Positions 34,963-43,494 of a DNA stretch of 51,659 nucleotides are shown in pieces. The stretch's first letter is position 1; the number at the start of each line of letters is the position of its first letter. This stretch comes from Acidobacteriaceae bacterium. Lineage in GTDB: Bacteria; Acidobacteriota; Terriglobia; Terriglobales; Acidobacteriaceae. The DNA lies in NCBI GenBank assembly GCA_030041515.1, contig JASHNS010000121.1:1-51659 (forward strand), in the 5' to 3' direction. Made by a program: the position numbers and the translations under genes. The notes under the pieces were generated by a model that ran no database searches, had not been told where the DNA came from, and saw only the letters and a program-made list of their open reading frames with translations.

Positions 34963-35385
34963 TTAGTTGGGCCGTCGAGGACTGCCCATGGTGGCAGCAG
35001 CGACCGTACCCAGAGCGATAGCGCCGCCGACGATCAGTCCCCAGCGGATGGCCAGCACGCGGATGCGGCGCTGTTTCGCCGGCGCGATGGCCGCACCGGC
35101 AGGCCGGGAAGCCGCCACACCCACAGGTTTAATGAGCGGAGCGACCGCGGTACCAACCGGTTGCGAACTTGAAGACTGTCCGTTGTTCGCACCGGGCCGG
35201 GAGGGCGGCGCGGAATTGTTCTGGTTTTGATTCTGGCCGGCAGCCTGGCTCTGCGCGGCAGGTTGCGGGGCATCGGGCAAACGATGGGTTGCGGCCGCGC
35301 TGAACTGCACGGTAAGCATCATCGCCAGAGTGCAGGCGACGTACCGTGCCGCCTGCCGCCTGCACCACAGAAGGGAAACGTTCAT
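34963..35385 (-). CDS. Small exported/membrane protein of unknown function
   Basis: 140 residues: an N-terminal hydrophobic helix (about 14-31), a low-complexity Gln/Asn/Ser/Pro region (about 35-95) and a C-terminal membrane helix (RWGLIVGGAIALGTVAAATMG) with a basic flank. GAGG stands 8 bases upstream of the ATG. It lies between the STAS gene and the P-loop kinase gene with gaps of 48 and 29 bases, so it is co-transcribed. No family was recognised. Confidence 0.6.
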   Translation of the reverse strand: MNVSLLWCRRQAARYVACTLAMMLTVQFSAAATHRLPDAPQPAAQSQAAGQNQNQNNSAPPSRPGANNGQSSSSQPVGTAVAPLIKPVGVAASRPAGAAIAPAKQRRIRVLAIRWGLIVGGAIALGTVAAATMGSPRRPN

Positions 35386-35433
35386 TCACTTACCCTCGAT
35401 CGTTCTTTCCGGTCCGGGCCCTGAATACTGCGC

Positions 35434-35829
35434 TCAGGCTGCGCTCTCGGCAGCGACTTCCAGAGCGTCGATGTTGAGGCCTGGGGGCAGGGCCGAGGGC
35501 CGCTGCTGAAAGCTGTGCACCGCTTCCCCCACCGTCGAATAAATTTCGAACAGGCGCCGGAGCCCGTTGAGCTGCGGAGAGACGCGTGCTTCCGGCGGCA
35601 GCGCAGCCAGGCGCACATCCCCATTGCGTTTCATGGCCTCTTCCAGGCAGGAGAGAAGAAGATGCATAGTCGGCCGGTTCATGCGCCGTATCGCAGAGCA
35701 ATCGAGCACGAGGCGAGGCCGTTCCGTTTCCACATATTCCTGCAAATTGCGTAAAAATGCGCGTTCTTCCGAGGCGGTCACTTCGGCTGGAACTTCATGC
35801 ACTGTGACCGCACGCATAGTAATTAGCAT
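35434..35829 (-). CDS. STAS-domain protein (anti-anti-sigma-factor-like)
   Basis: 131 residues, a single STAS fold. RPRLVLDCSAIRRMNRPTMHLLLSCLEEAMKRNGDVRLAALPPEARVSPQL (~37-87) follows the D-x-S-x-V-x-x-x-D-S-S-G-x-x-x-L pattern, but the usual phosphorylatable D-S-S is replaced by N-R-P-T, leaving Thr as the possible acceptor. An N-terminal strand/helix segment (~1-35) and an Ala/Glu tail surround it. The usual partner, an anti-sigma kinase (RsbW/SpoIIAB-like), is not encoded nearby. It follows flippase copy B by ~112 bases and precedes the small membrane protein and P-loop kinase. AT-rich DNA at 35830-35885 may hold an internal promoter. Confidence 0.8.
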   Translation of the reverse strand: MLITMRAVTVHEVPAEVTASEERAFLRNLQEYVETERPRLVLDCSAIRRMNRPTMHLLLSCLEEAMKRNGDVRLAALPPEARVSPQLNGLRRLFEIYSTVGEAVHSFQQRPSALPPGLNIDALEVAAESAA

Positions 35830-35941
35830 TGTTTAGATCCCTTTCCCTGGAGCAAATTGCGTCAAATTTACTGTATTGCTAATGGCACTCCAATCAAGTC
35901 ATGCAATCAGGCGTCCAAAGTCGGGCAGGAGCCCCGATCGC

Positions 35942-37915
35942 TCACGACATCTGGCCGGATCGTTCAAAGAGCCGGTCGAGCTCGGCCTCCGGATGGTAAG
36001 TAAGATGCCGAACACGGTTCTTTCCGTAACGGCTGAGTGTCACAAAATTTGTGCGATACCAGCAGCACTGGTGCATGCTGGGGGACAACCCGCAGAGCAC
36101 CCGGAGCTGGGGGAGGCGGTTTTCCAGCACCGCGGCCGCCAGGCGATGGTTTCCGTCGATGATGGTGAGGGGCTCGTACTCGTTGCGCCCGATCAGAACC
36201 ACGGCGCCAGGAAGGGCCTCCGGGTGGCTTAGACGCCGGCGGAAGGCGTCAATTCTGCGCAGGAACGGGTCCTCGGCGCGGCTGCCGTCGCGACGGGCCA
36301 GCTTTCCGGCCACACTGGGCAAACCAGGTTTGCCCCGGGCAATTCTGCGCCACTGGGCGCGCGGGAAGACGTGGATGCGGTCGAGGGCGGACTCGCGGAG
36401 CTCCACTTCGTACCATTCGGTATTCTCCGGAATCTCTTTCCACAGCGCCAGGTGGCGGACATAGAGCAGGGCGCGGCGCTTGGCGCACTCCGAAGGCTCG
36501 TCGAGATCGGGGTCCTCCACAAGTGAGCGCATCGAGTCGCGGTAGTCGCGGTAGACGTCGTGATCGAAGTCGGAGCGGAGGAACTCAGCGATGACCTCGT
36601 CCTCGGAAATATGACGGATGAGGCGAATGGCCGGCGATGCCGCCTGCGAGGATGTCTGAGCCCCACGAAACATGCTGAGGAGAAACGGCACGGCGACGGC
36701 CAGCAGCAACAGGAGCATCAACAGCAACTGCACCAGCAGCACTTCCCGCAGCGAAGCGTGGAAGCGGCAGATGCCGGCAATGACGGCGCCGGCAAAGGCC
36801 AGCTGCACCCACGCCGTGTTGGCGATGCGATACGACATCTCGTAGGCGATCACAAGAATGCTGAGCGAAAACACCATCGTGACGATGGCCTTGAGCGACA
36901 GCAGGTAGGGCATGCCGTAAGGCCCGGCAATGTGAAAGCCTTTGCCGAAGAACATTGTCCAGATCCAGGGAGGAGCAAGGCGCAGGCCGATCGCCATAGC
37001 CGAGCCGATACCCAGCACGAGCAGCATGGAAGTGGCAATCAGCGAGAGGCTCCTGCGCTCCTCGTGGCGCGCCCCGGCCACAACGGGAAACATGCCATTC
37101 ATGATGGCGGAGGAAAACGAAAAGATGACGCGGCCAACCAGGGCAATGGCGGCGTAAAGTCCGGCGGTGGCGGGAGCGAAGAAATGCTTCACCAGCACGA
37201 TGTCGCTGTTGTTGATGAGGACCTGTCCGGAGAAGAAGACCAGCGCCTGCAGCAACTCCCGTGCTGCGAGCATGCCGCCGAGGGGGTTGGGGCCGGAAGC
37301 CGCGAGGCTGGGCCGGATAACGAGCCACGCGATCGCTTCGGCGGCGGCATTGGCGCCGATCACGCCGGTGACGCCGAAGCCGAGAAGCACGGCAACCAGC
37401 GAGCCAACCAGGCGCGTTCCCGCTTCGAGCACCAGGTTTGAAGCGAGCTTGCGGAAACCGCAGGCGCCGAGGATGTAGCCGCGCCGGCTGCCCAACGGTA
37501 CATAGAACGCTGCGCCGCAGGCGAGAAGAACAACGAGCAGCGGGGTGGGCAAGCGGAGATAGTCCGCGACCTGGTGGCGGAAGACCACCAGCAGACAGGC
37601 CACAAAAAGGCCGCAGCTCCAGGCGCTGCGATGGAGAAAGCGATAAGCTGCGCTGCGGCTCTCTTCGGAGCCCGGCCGCGCCACCACCTTGGCTGTGACG
37701 ATCTGGAACGAGAGGGTGACAGCGGACGCGATCGTGAGCATCGTGTACACGACCGCGACGTGCCCGTAGCCCGCAGTTCCGAGGAAGCGGGCAACGGCGA
37801 TGTTGTAGCCGAGATTGATAACCGTCGTGAGTGTCGAGCCGGACAACAGCACGGCGCTTCCGGAGATAATCCGGTTGCGCAGTTTTTTCGAGTTCTCCAC
37901 GGGTTGGTTCGACAC
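35942..37915 (-). CDS. Polysaccharide flippase fused to a ParB/sulfiredoxin-like C-terminal domain (copy B)
   Basis: 657 residues with a GTG start at 37915. Layout is as in copy A: ~12 membrane helices (about 15-415, LLSGSTLTTVINLGYNIAVARFLGTAGYGHVAVVYT, NNSDIVLVKHFFAP), then a ~235-residue cytosolic part. The latter shares long stretches with copy A: EVIAEFLRSDFDHDVYRDYRDSMRSLV, KRRALLYVRHLALWKEIP, HVFPRAQWRRI, IDGNHR (586-591, the same residue numbers) and VLCGLSPSMHQCCWYRTN. Conservation of the linker and C-terminal domain is at least as strong as that of the membrane part, arguing that the domain is functional. It heads the operon with STAS, small membrane protein and P-loop kinase genes and is divergent from the GH99-like gene. 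Confidence 0.85.
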   Translation of the reverse strand: MSNQPVENSKKLRNRIISGSAVLLSGSTLTTVINLGYNIAVARFLGTAGYGHVAVVYTMLTIASAVTLSFQIVTAKVVARPGSEESRSAAYRFLHRSAWSCGLFVACLLVVFRHQVADYLRLPTPLLVVLLACGAAFYVPLGSRRGYILGACGFRKLASNLVLEAGTRLVGSLVAVLLGFGVTGVIGANAAAEAIAWLVIRPSLAASGPNPLGGMLAARELLQALVFFSGQVLINNSDIVLVKHFFAPATAGLYAAIALVGRVIFSFSSAIMNGMFPVVAGARHEERRSLSLIATSMLLVLGIGSAMAIGLRLAPPWIWTMFFGKGFHIAGPYGMPYLLSLKAIVTMVFSLSILVIAYEMSYRIANTAWVQLAFAGAVIAGICRFHASLREVLLVQLLLMLLLLLAVAVPFLLSMFRGAQTSSQAASPAIRLIRHISEDEVIAEFLRSDFDHDVYRDYRDSMRSLVEDPDLDEPSECAKRRALLYVRHLALWKEIPENTEWYEVELRESALDRIHVFPRAQWRRIARGKPGLPSVAGKLARRDGSRAEDPFLRRIDAFRRRLSHPEALPGAVVLIGRNEYEPLTIIDGNHRLAAAVLENRLPQLRVLCGLSPSMHQCCWYRTNFVTLSRYGKNRVRHLTYHPEAELDRLFERSGQMS

Positions 37916-38125
37916 GTTCTTGAGTCTCCAGCTGCCTGATGGATAAAATTCACGCGCCTCAAGACCGGGACGCTGTGAACCGCCGGAATTGGCTCAGAGA
38001 CGCGGACAAAGTGCGGGTCAGTACCGCGACTATGGTGATTCCGATGCACGACTTGCGCCGCTGGCTGCCTCTTCGCCCAGAGTCGCGACAACCTCACAAA
38101 GGCGTCGCGCTTCTAAACAGATTCC

Positions 38126-39106
38126 ATGGCTGGACGTGTCGGCGCTGCGGCGCTTTTTCTGGTTTTGCTGCTTCACGGATGTCTGGGTTCGTCCCCGCCG
38201 CCGCGGCTGCAATACACTGCGGCAGGACCCACGCCGGAGCTGCTGGCTCTGTACGAAGGCTGGTTCGGCGAGCCGAATCATTTGAACGTCGGTTATTCCT
38301 CGCACGATCCTCATACCGTTCGCGATCAGATTCGGCGGGCGAAGCAGATGGGAATTTCTGCGTTCGTCGTGGATTGGTACGGGGACCGGGATCCGTTCGT
38401 CGACCAGACGTATGCCCTGGTTGAGAAACAGGCGGCGAAAAACAAATTCCATGTCGCGATGATGTACGACGAGTCGGATGCAACCGACGGCGCCACGGAT
38501 GCGGCAATTGCCGATCTGACGATGTTTCACGACAGCTACCTCGCCACGAAGGACGGGCGCGACGCGTATCTGACCTATCAGGGACGGCCGATGATTTTCG
38601 TTTTTCCGCACGGCAATGCGATCGACTGGGATAAGGTGCGGAGCTCTGTGAACCAGTGGAATCCCGCGCCGTGGCTCATCGACGAGAATCTGCCGGGGAA
38701 ATACGCAAACGATTTTGACGGCTTCTATCCGTGGATCAATCCAGGTCCAAAGGGTTGGGCTCCGGATGGCAGCCACTGGGGTGGACTGTATCTGAGCGCC
38801 TTCTACCAGACGATGGCACAGAAATATCCGGGCAAGATCATCGTGGGCGGAGCGTGGCCGCAGTTCAACGACAGCAAAGCGTCGTGGGGACTGAACCGGC
38901 ACATCGACGCGCGCTGCGGGCAAACGTTTCGTGACACGCTGAACCTGTGGCAGAAGTATGTGCCCGCGGGGCAGGTGATCCCGTTCATGATGGTGGAGAC
39001 CTGGAACGACCATGAAGAGGGATCGGCGATCGAAGACGGATTGCCGGCCTGCGGCGGACAGCCTGCGCCAGCGTCGGTGGAGAGCCTGGAAACGCCGGTG
39101 AAGTAA
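38126..39106 (+). CDS. GH99/GH71-like lipoprotein glycosidase
   Basis: 326 residues with a signal sequence ending LLLHGC (lipobox-like, with an unusual His at -2). The barrel domain starts YEGWFGEPNHLNVGYSSHDPHTVRDQIRRAKQMGISAFVVDWYG (~42-86) and ends with PFMMVETWNDHEEG (~289-302), the W-N-D/E-W/H-x-E motif of GH99/GH71-type endo-acting enzymes, where the Glu residues are catalytic or substrate-binding. Such enzymes cleave alpha-mannoside or alpha-glucan bonds. The assignment to GH99 rather than a related uncharacterised family is uncertain. It is divergent from flippase copy B, so it could trim the exported glycan. A strong terminator follows. Confidence 0.75.
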   Translation: MAGRVGAAALFLVLLLHGCLGSSPPPRLQYTAAGPTPELLALYEGWFGEPNHLNVGYSSHDPHTVRDQIRRAKQMGISAFVVDWYGDRDPFVDQTYALVEKQAAKNKFHVAMMYDESDATDGATDAAIADLTMFHDSYLATKDGRDAYLTYQGRPMIFVFPHGNAIDWDKVRSSVNQWNPAPWLIDENLPGKYANDFDGFYPWINPGPKGWAPDGSHWGGLYLSAFYQTMAQKYPGKIIVGGAWPQFNDSKASWGLNRHIDARCGQTFRDTLNLWQKYVPAGQVIPFMMVETWNDHEEGSAIEDGLPACGGQPAPASVESLETPVK

Positions 39107-39144
39107 AACATCTTCATCACAGAGAGCACGGAGAGCAGACCGAG

Positions 39145-39190
39145 ATCGGATTGGGGCGGCAAGCGCCGCCCTTTCCGATTTCTTTTATTG
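39145..39190 (+). terminator. Intrinsic terminator of the GH99-like gene
   Basis: GGGCGGC / GCCGCCC (39154-39160 and 39165-39171) with loop AAGC is extended by ATCGGA / TCCGAT flanks. It is followed by TTTCTTTTATT. It lies about 40 bases past the stop. Confidence 0.85.
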
Positions 39191-39328
39191 TCGGTCTCAT
39201 TCAGCCCCGCGAGCGTCAGCGTGGGGTATGGGGGGAAGTGTGCGCTCTTCCAGGGATGCGAATGTCCGGCCCGCCCCGCCGCCGCGCATTTGCGTACTAT
39301 GGTTCATTGCGTTTGAGGAGAATTCCCC

Positions 39329-40432
39329 ATGCTCCAGCGATGTGCCCTGCTGCTGATCGCCTTCACGACGCTTGCCGCCGCTCAGGTCCCGCCGAAAGTC
39401 ACCTACCCGCCAACGCCCTGGCCGATCAAAAACGGCAGCTTCGACATCCATCATTTTCGCTTCGGCACCGGCGAGACCCTTCCCGACCTGCACCTGCACT
39501 ACCTCACGCTCGGCACGCCGCGGCGCGACGCCCAGGGCCACACGACCAATGCTGTTCTGTTGCTGCACGGCACCGGCGGCAACGCGCACACCCTGCTCAA
39601 CCCGGTCTTTTCGAACGTTCTCTTCGGACCGGGCCAGCCTCTCGACATCACCAAATACTTCCTCATCTTCCCCGACGATATCGGCATGGGCGAGTCCAGC
39701 AAGCCCTCTGACGGCCTGCGCATGAAGTTCCCGCACTACACCTACGACGACATGGTGCGCTCGCAGCACCAAATGCTCGTCGACGGACTGCACATCGACC
39801 ACCTGCGCCTGGTCATAGGCACCTCCATGGGCTGCATGCAGTCGTTCGTCTGGGGCGAAATGTATCCGAAATTTATGGACGCGCTCATGCCGCTGGCCTG
39901 CGAGCCCATCGCCATCGCCGGCCGCAACCGCGCGTGGCGCTACATGGCCATGAAGAGCATCCGCGACGACCCCGCGTGGAACAACGGCAACTACTCGGGC
40001 GAGCCCGTCCAAGGCCTGCGCGGCGCGGCCGACATGCTGCTGATCGCCGTTTCCGCGCCTCAGCAGTGGCGGAAAGACTATCCCACGCGCCAACAGGTCA
40101 AAGCCTTCATCGATCGCACCCAGGACGCCATCGTCACCCACTCCGACGCCGACGACTTCCTCTACTACTTCGACGCCTCGCGCGATTACAACCCGGAGCC
40201 GAAACTCAGCGCGATCACCGCGTACGTGACGTGGGTGAACTCCGCCGACGACTTCATCAATCCCCCGGAGATCGACGACATATTCGCCGAGAAGCTCATC
40301 CACCAGGTCCCGCACGGCCGATTCGTCCTGATCCCGGCCTCCATGCAGACTTACGGCCACGGTACCCACACCCACGCCGCCGTCTGGAAGCAGTACCTGA
40401 TCCAGCTTCTCCAGGAATCAGCGAAACAATAA
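39329..40432 (+). CDS. Exported alpha/beta hydrolase of the homoserine acetyltransferase (MetX)-like family
   Basis: 367 residues with a signal peptide (CALLLIAFTTLAAAQ). The MetX-type core is present: VLLLHGTGGNAHTL (oxyanion loop), GMGESSKP and the nucleophile motif GTSMGCM (S166). A late D (VTWVNSADDFINPPE) and H (YGHGTHTHA) complete the triad. MetX enzymes are cytosolic, so a secreted form is unlikely to make methionine; hydrolase or esterase activity is more plausible. This exported variant is common in acidobacteria and proteobacteria under the label 'alpha/beta fold hydrolase'. Context gives no substrate. Confidence 0.85.
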   Translation: MLQRCALLLIAFTTLAAAQVPPKVTYPPTPWPIKNGSFDIHHFRFGTGETLPDLHLHYLTLGTPRRDAQGHTTNAVLLLHGTGGNAHTLLNPVFSNVLFGPGQPLDITKYFLIFPDDIGMGESSKPSDGLRMKFPHYTYDDMVRSQHQMLVDGLHIDHLRLVIGTSMGCMQSFVWGEMYPKFMDALMPLACEPIAIAGRNRAWRYMAMKSIRDDPAWNNGNYSGEPVQGLRGAADMLLIAVSAPQQWRKDYPTRQQVKAFIDRTQDAIVTHSDADDFLYYFDASRDYNPEPKLSAITAYVTWVNSADDFINPPEIDDIFAEKLIHQVPHGRFVLIPASMQTYGHGTHTHAAVWKQYLIQLLQESAKQ

Positions 40433-40449
40433 ACGGACAGGGTGGGTTC

Positions 40450-40893
40450 TCACACCAGCCGCGCAAACTTCTCCCGCCGCTTCTCCCACTCCGCCGTGGA
40501 AAACAGCCGCGGCCCCACCTCGATCAGCCGCGGGATCATCTCGAAAATCGCCACCGGGCTCCAGCGCGAACCCGAGCGCGTACGGAATCCCTTCTCGTTC
40601 AGGTCGCTCGCGATCGTCGAGAAGGGAAAATCCTGCACCAGCATCTCCATCATCGAGAGCAGTGCCTGGTTCTCGTTCGGATCGATCTCCAGCCGCTGGC
40701 AGTCATCCGAGATTTTCAGGCCATAGGGGATCTCCTCCGCAAAAACCCCGGCCCGCGGCGCCTCCTGGTCGGGCAGCTCCCTCCGCCACTCCAGGCTCAC
40801 CAACTGCCAGCCCGCAGCCCGCCGTTGCCGCATCACATCGTCGGCCACCGGGCCTGAAACCACGTCCCGCACCCGCTCGAAATAGGCCATCAC
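40450..40893 (-). CDS. Small protein with serine-recombinase (Recombinase-domain)-like helical segment
   Basis: 147 residues with no signal peptide. The C-terminal part (about 84-145) reads FPFSTIASDLNEKGFRTRSGSRWSPVAIFEMIPRLIEVGPRLFSTAEWEKRREK. This closely follows the 'Recombinase' DNA-binding domain of large serine integrases, in which IA-x-x-LN-x-x-G-x-R-TR-x-G-x-x-W-x-x-x-x-V leads to I-x-x-x-x-Y-G. The catalytic resolvase domain is absent, so it cannot recombine DNA by itself. The N-terminal ~80 residues do not resemble one. It may be a remnant or a domesticated DNA-binding protein. It is convergent with the alpha/beta hydrolase gene. Confidence 0.6.
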   Translation of the reverse strand: MMAYFERVRDVVSGPVADDVMRQRRAAGWQLVSLEWRRELPDQEAPRAGVFAEEIPYGLKISDDCQRLEIDPNENQALLSMMEMLVQDFPFSTIASDLNEKGFRTRSGSRWSPVAIFEMIPRLIEVGPRLFSTAEWEKRREKFARLV

Positions 40894-41155
40894 ACGCCTC
40901 CATGCGCCGAAACAGCACGTCAGGGGCCGTGCGAATCGCGGCCCGCGCAGCAGCCGAAGTCCCGCATAACTCCCAAATCCTCAATCAGCTGGAGCCTTTC
41001 CGGCGCGAATCCCGCCAAACCCCCGTCACGCCCGCAACTGTCCGTTTTCGCAAAGCTGTGTCCGCTTTTGACGCGACCCGTCCGGCGAATCCAGGCGCCA
41101 ATCCCCTGTGCTATGCTCGTTCCCATTCCCCGAAATCCCGCACAAGCGAGGCACG

Positions 41156-42607
41156 ATGCGATTTCCCTTGCGTCCCTTCCTGCTGGCCGCCGTATTTCTG
41201 ACTGTCCCGGCCCTCCACGCCGCCACTCCGAAGAATCAGAATCCCCGTCTCGCCGGCGCTTACACCTTCGAGCGCGGCGGCTGGACCTACGTCCACCTCC
41301 AGGGATCGCCCGCGGACATCGGCTACCAGCACGGCTATCTGCTGGGGCCGCGCATCCTCGACAACATGCGCGTCTACCAAGTGGAGACCCTCCACGACAC
41401 GAAGCGCCCCTGGCAGTTCTACCGCGACGCCGCAAAGAACATGCTCTGGCCGCACATCCCCGTCGAATACCAGCAGGAGATGACCGGCATCGCCGAGGGC
41501 GCGCAGGCCCGCGGCGTCCACGTTGACGTGTGGGACATCGTTGCGCTCAACGCCATGGAAGAGCTGCCCGGCTACTACGTTCCCTGGCTCGACAAGCAGC
41601 AGCACAAAGTCGTCCCCGCCGGGGCGCACCCCAAGGACCACTGCAGCGCCTTCATCGCCACCGGCAGCTACACCAAAGACGGCAAAATCGTGATGGCGCA
41701 TAACAACTGGTCGCCTTACGCCGAGGGTGAGCGCTGGACGATGATGTTCGACATCGTGCCCACCCACGGCCATCGCATCCTCCAGGATGGCGAGCCCGGC
41801 GTCATCGTCAGCGACGACGACTTCGGCATCAACGACGCCGGCATCATGAGCACCGAGACCACCATCGAGAGCTTCGAGGGCTGGAATCCCAACGGCATTC
41901 CTGAGTTCGCCCGCGCGCGCCTCGCCCTCCAATACGCCAACTCCATCGACCAGTACGTCGCGCTGATGGAGCGCGGCAACAACGGCGGCTACGCCAACGA
42001 CTGGCTCATCGGCGACCGCAAAACCGGCGAAATCGCCTATCTCGAGCTCGGCCTCATCCACACCCATCTCTGGCGCAGCAAAAGCGGCTACTTCGTCAGC
42101 TCCAACTTCGCGCGCGACCCCGGCGTGCTCAAAGACGAGACGCCCGGCTTCAAGTACAACGATCTCTCCTTCACTTCGAACGCCCGCCGCGTGCGCTGGC
42201 AGCAACTGATGGAGCAGTACAAGGGCAAGATCGACGTTCAGCTCGCCGAGCAGTTCGAGTCCGACCACTTCGACTCGTGGACGCACAAGGAAACGCCCGA
42301 CCAGCGCACCCTCTGCGGCCACGTGGATCTCGCGCCCAAAGGCATGTCGGACGACTGGGGTCCCTACTATCCCGCCGGAGCCGTGCAGGGCAAGGTGACC
42401 AGCAGCGATCTCGCGGCCCACATGGAGCTGATCGCGCACGCCGGCCATCCCTGCGGCGAAAACTTCTACGCGAAGCCCTTCCTCGCCGCCCACCCCGAGT
42501 ATTCCTGGATGAAGTCCATCCTCGGCAACATGATCGCCGGCCCCTGGACGGAGTTCCAGGCCGGCGAAAAAGTCTCGCCGGTAAACCCGACCCTCGCGGG
42601 CCAGTGA
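41156..42607 (+). CDS. Exported C45/phospholipase-B-like Ntn-hydrolase
   Basis: 483 residues from the ATG at 41156. A signal peptide (RPFLLAAVFLTVPALHA) precedes GSPADIGYQHGYLLG and a nucleophile candidate C163 in HPKDHCSAFIATGSYTKDGKIVMAHNNWSPY. This is the Cys-Ser plus 'N-N' pattern of the C45/acyl-coenzyme A:6-APA acyltransferase and phospholipase-B-like Ntn fold. Autoproteolytic cleavage just before C163 would expose the catalytic N-terminus. The substrate could be an amide, acyl or lipid ester. GVIVSDDDFGINDAGIMSTETT fits the same fold. No partner genes are seen. Confidence 0.82.
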   Translation: MRFPLRPFLLAAVFLTVPALHAATPKNQNPRLAGAYTFERGGWTYVHLQGSPADIGYQHGYLLGPRILDNMRVYQVETLHDTKRPWQFYRDAAKNMLWPHIPVEYQQEMTGIAEGAQARGVHVDVWDIVALNAMEELPGYYVPWLDKQQHKVVPAGAHPKDHCSAFIATGSYTKDGKIVMAHNNWSPYAEGERWTMMFDIVPTHGHRILQDGEPGVIVSDDDFGINDAGIMSTETTIESFEGWNPNGIPEFARARLALQYANSIDQYVALMERGNNGGYANDWLIGDRKTGEIAYLELGLIHTHLWRSKSGYFVSSNFARDPGVLKDETPGFKYNDLSFTSNARRVRWQQLMEQYKGKIDVQLAEQFESDHFDSWTHKETPDQRTLCGHVDLAPKGMSDDWGPYYPAGAVQGKVTSSDLAAHMELIAHAGHPCGENFYAKPFLAAHPEYSWMKSILGNMIAGPWTEFQAGEKVSPVNPTLAGQ

Positions 42608-42833
42608 GCGCAATCAAATTGCGCACACCCTGCAACCGCCGGAGGCGCAACGCTGATCAGCCCAGCGTTTCAGCACCCCAGCGCGCTTGCGCAATGGGTG
42701 CGGAGTGCTGGGAGCGGCACAAAAAACAAACGGCCTCCCGGAGGGACGACTCAGCGCGTCCCCACTTCCTGCACCCTCCCTCCATCCCCGATCATCGGAT
42801 AAAGAGCGACCTTCCCAAGGAGAACCGCTCCGC

Positions 42834-43454
42834 ATGTCCGCAGCCGAAACTCTCACTGCACAGCCGCATCAGCCCCTCCCCGACTCCGCCCTCGATCAGC
42901 TCTTCCGCAACGCGCGCACCTACACCGCGTGGTTGCCCAGGCCCATCGCGCCGGAGACGCTGCGCCATCTCTACGACCTCGTCAGGCTCGGTCCCACCAG
43001 TGCCAACTCCTCGCCCGCGCGCTTCGTCTTTGTCGTCTCGCCCGAAGCAAAAGAGCGCCTGAAGCCCGCGCTCGCCCCCGGCAACGTGGACAAGACCATG
43101 GCCGCGCCAGCCACCGCCATCGTTGCCTACGACCTCGAGTTCTACGAGCATCTGCCCCGACTGTTCCCGCAGGCCGAGATGAAGCAGTACTTCGCCGGCA
43201 AGCCCGACGTCGTCGAGCAGCACGTGCTTCGCAACGGCTCGCTGGAGGGCGCGTACCTCATCCTCGCCGCGCGCGCGCTCGGCCTCGACTGTGGCCCCAT
43301 GTCGGGCTTCGACGCGGCGAAGGTGAACGCCGAGTTCTTCCCCGACGGCAAGTGGAAGGCGAACTTTCTCGTCAACCTCGGCTACGGCGACGCGAGCAAG
43401 CTGCACCCGCGCAACCCCCGCCTCAGCTTCGAGGAAGCCGCGCGAATCCTGTAG
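42834..43454 (+). CDS. Nitroreductase-fold oxidoreductase, malonic semialdehyde reductase (RutE)-like
   Basis: 206 residues from the ATG at 42834, with AAGGAG 10 bases upstream. The FMN-binding pattern includes [30 protein letters not shown] and [16 protein letters not shown]. The RutE/HadB-like subgroup is recognised by the TYTAWLP and P-T-S-x-N-x-x-P segments. RutE reduces malonic semialdehyde to 3-hydroxypropionate in pyrimidine breakdown, but no other rut gene is present, so another carbonyl or nitro substrate is possible. It is cytosolic and monocistronic. Downstream is a decayed propeller gene on the other strand. Confidence 0.87.
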   Translation: MSAAETLTAQPHQPLPDSALDQLFRNARTYTAWLPRPIAPETLRHLYDLVRLGPTSANSSPARFVFVVSPEAKERLKPALAPGNVDKTMAAPATAIVAYDLEFYEHLPRLFPQAEMKQYFAGKPDVVEQHVLRNGSLEGAYLILAARALGLDCGPMSGFDAAKVNAEFFPDGKWKANFLVNLGYGDASKLHPRNPRLSFEEAARIL

Positions 43455-43494
43455 GAGTCGCGACGGTCCCCGGGGGAAACCCAACCGGGGGACG

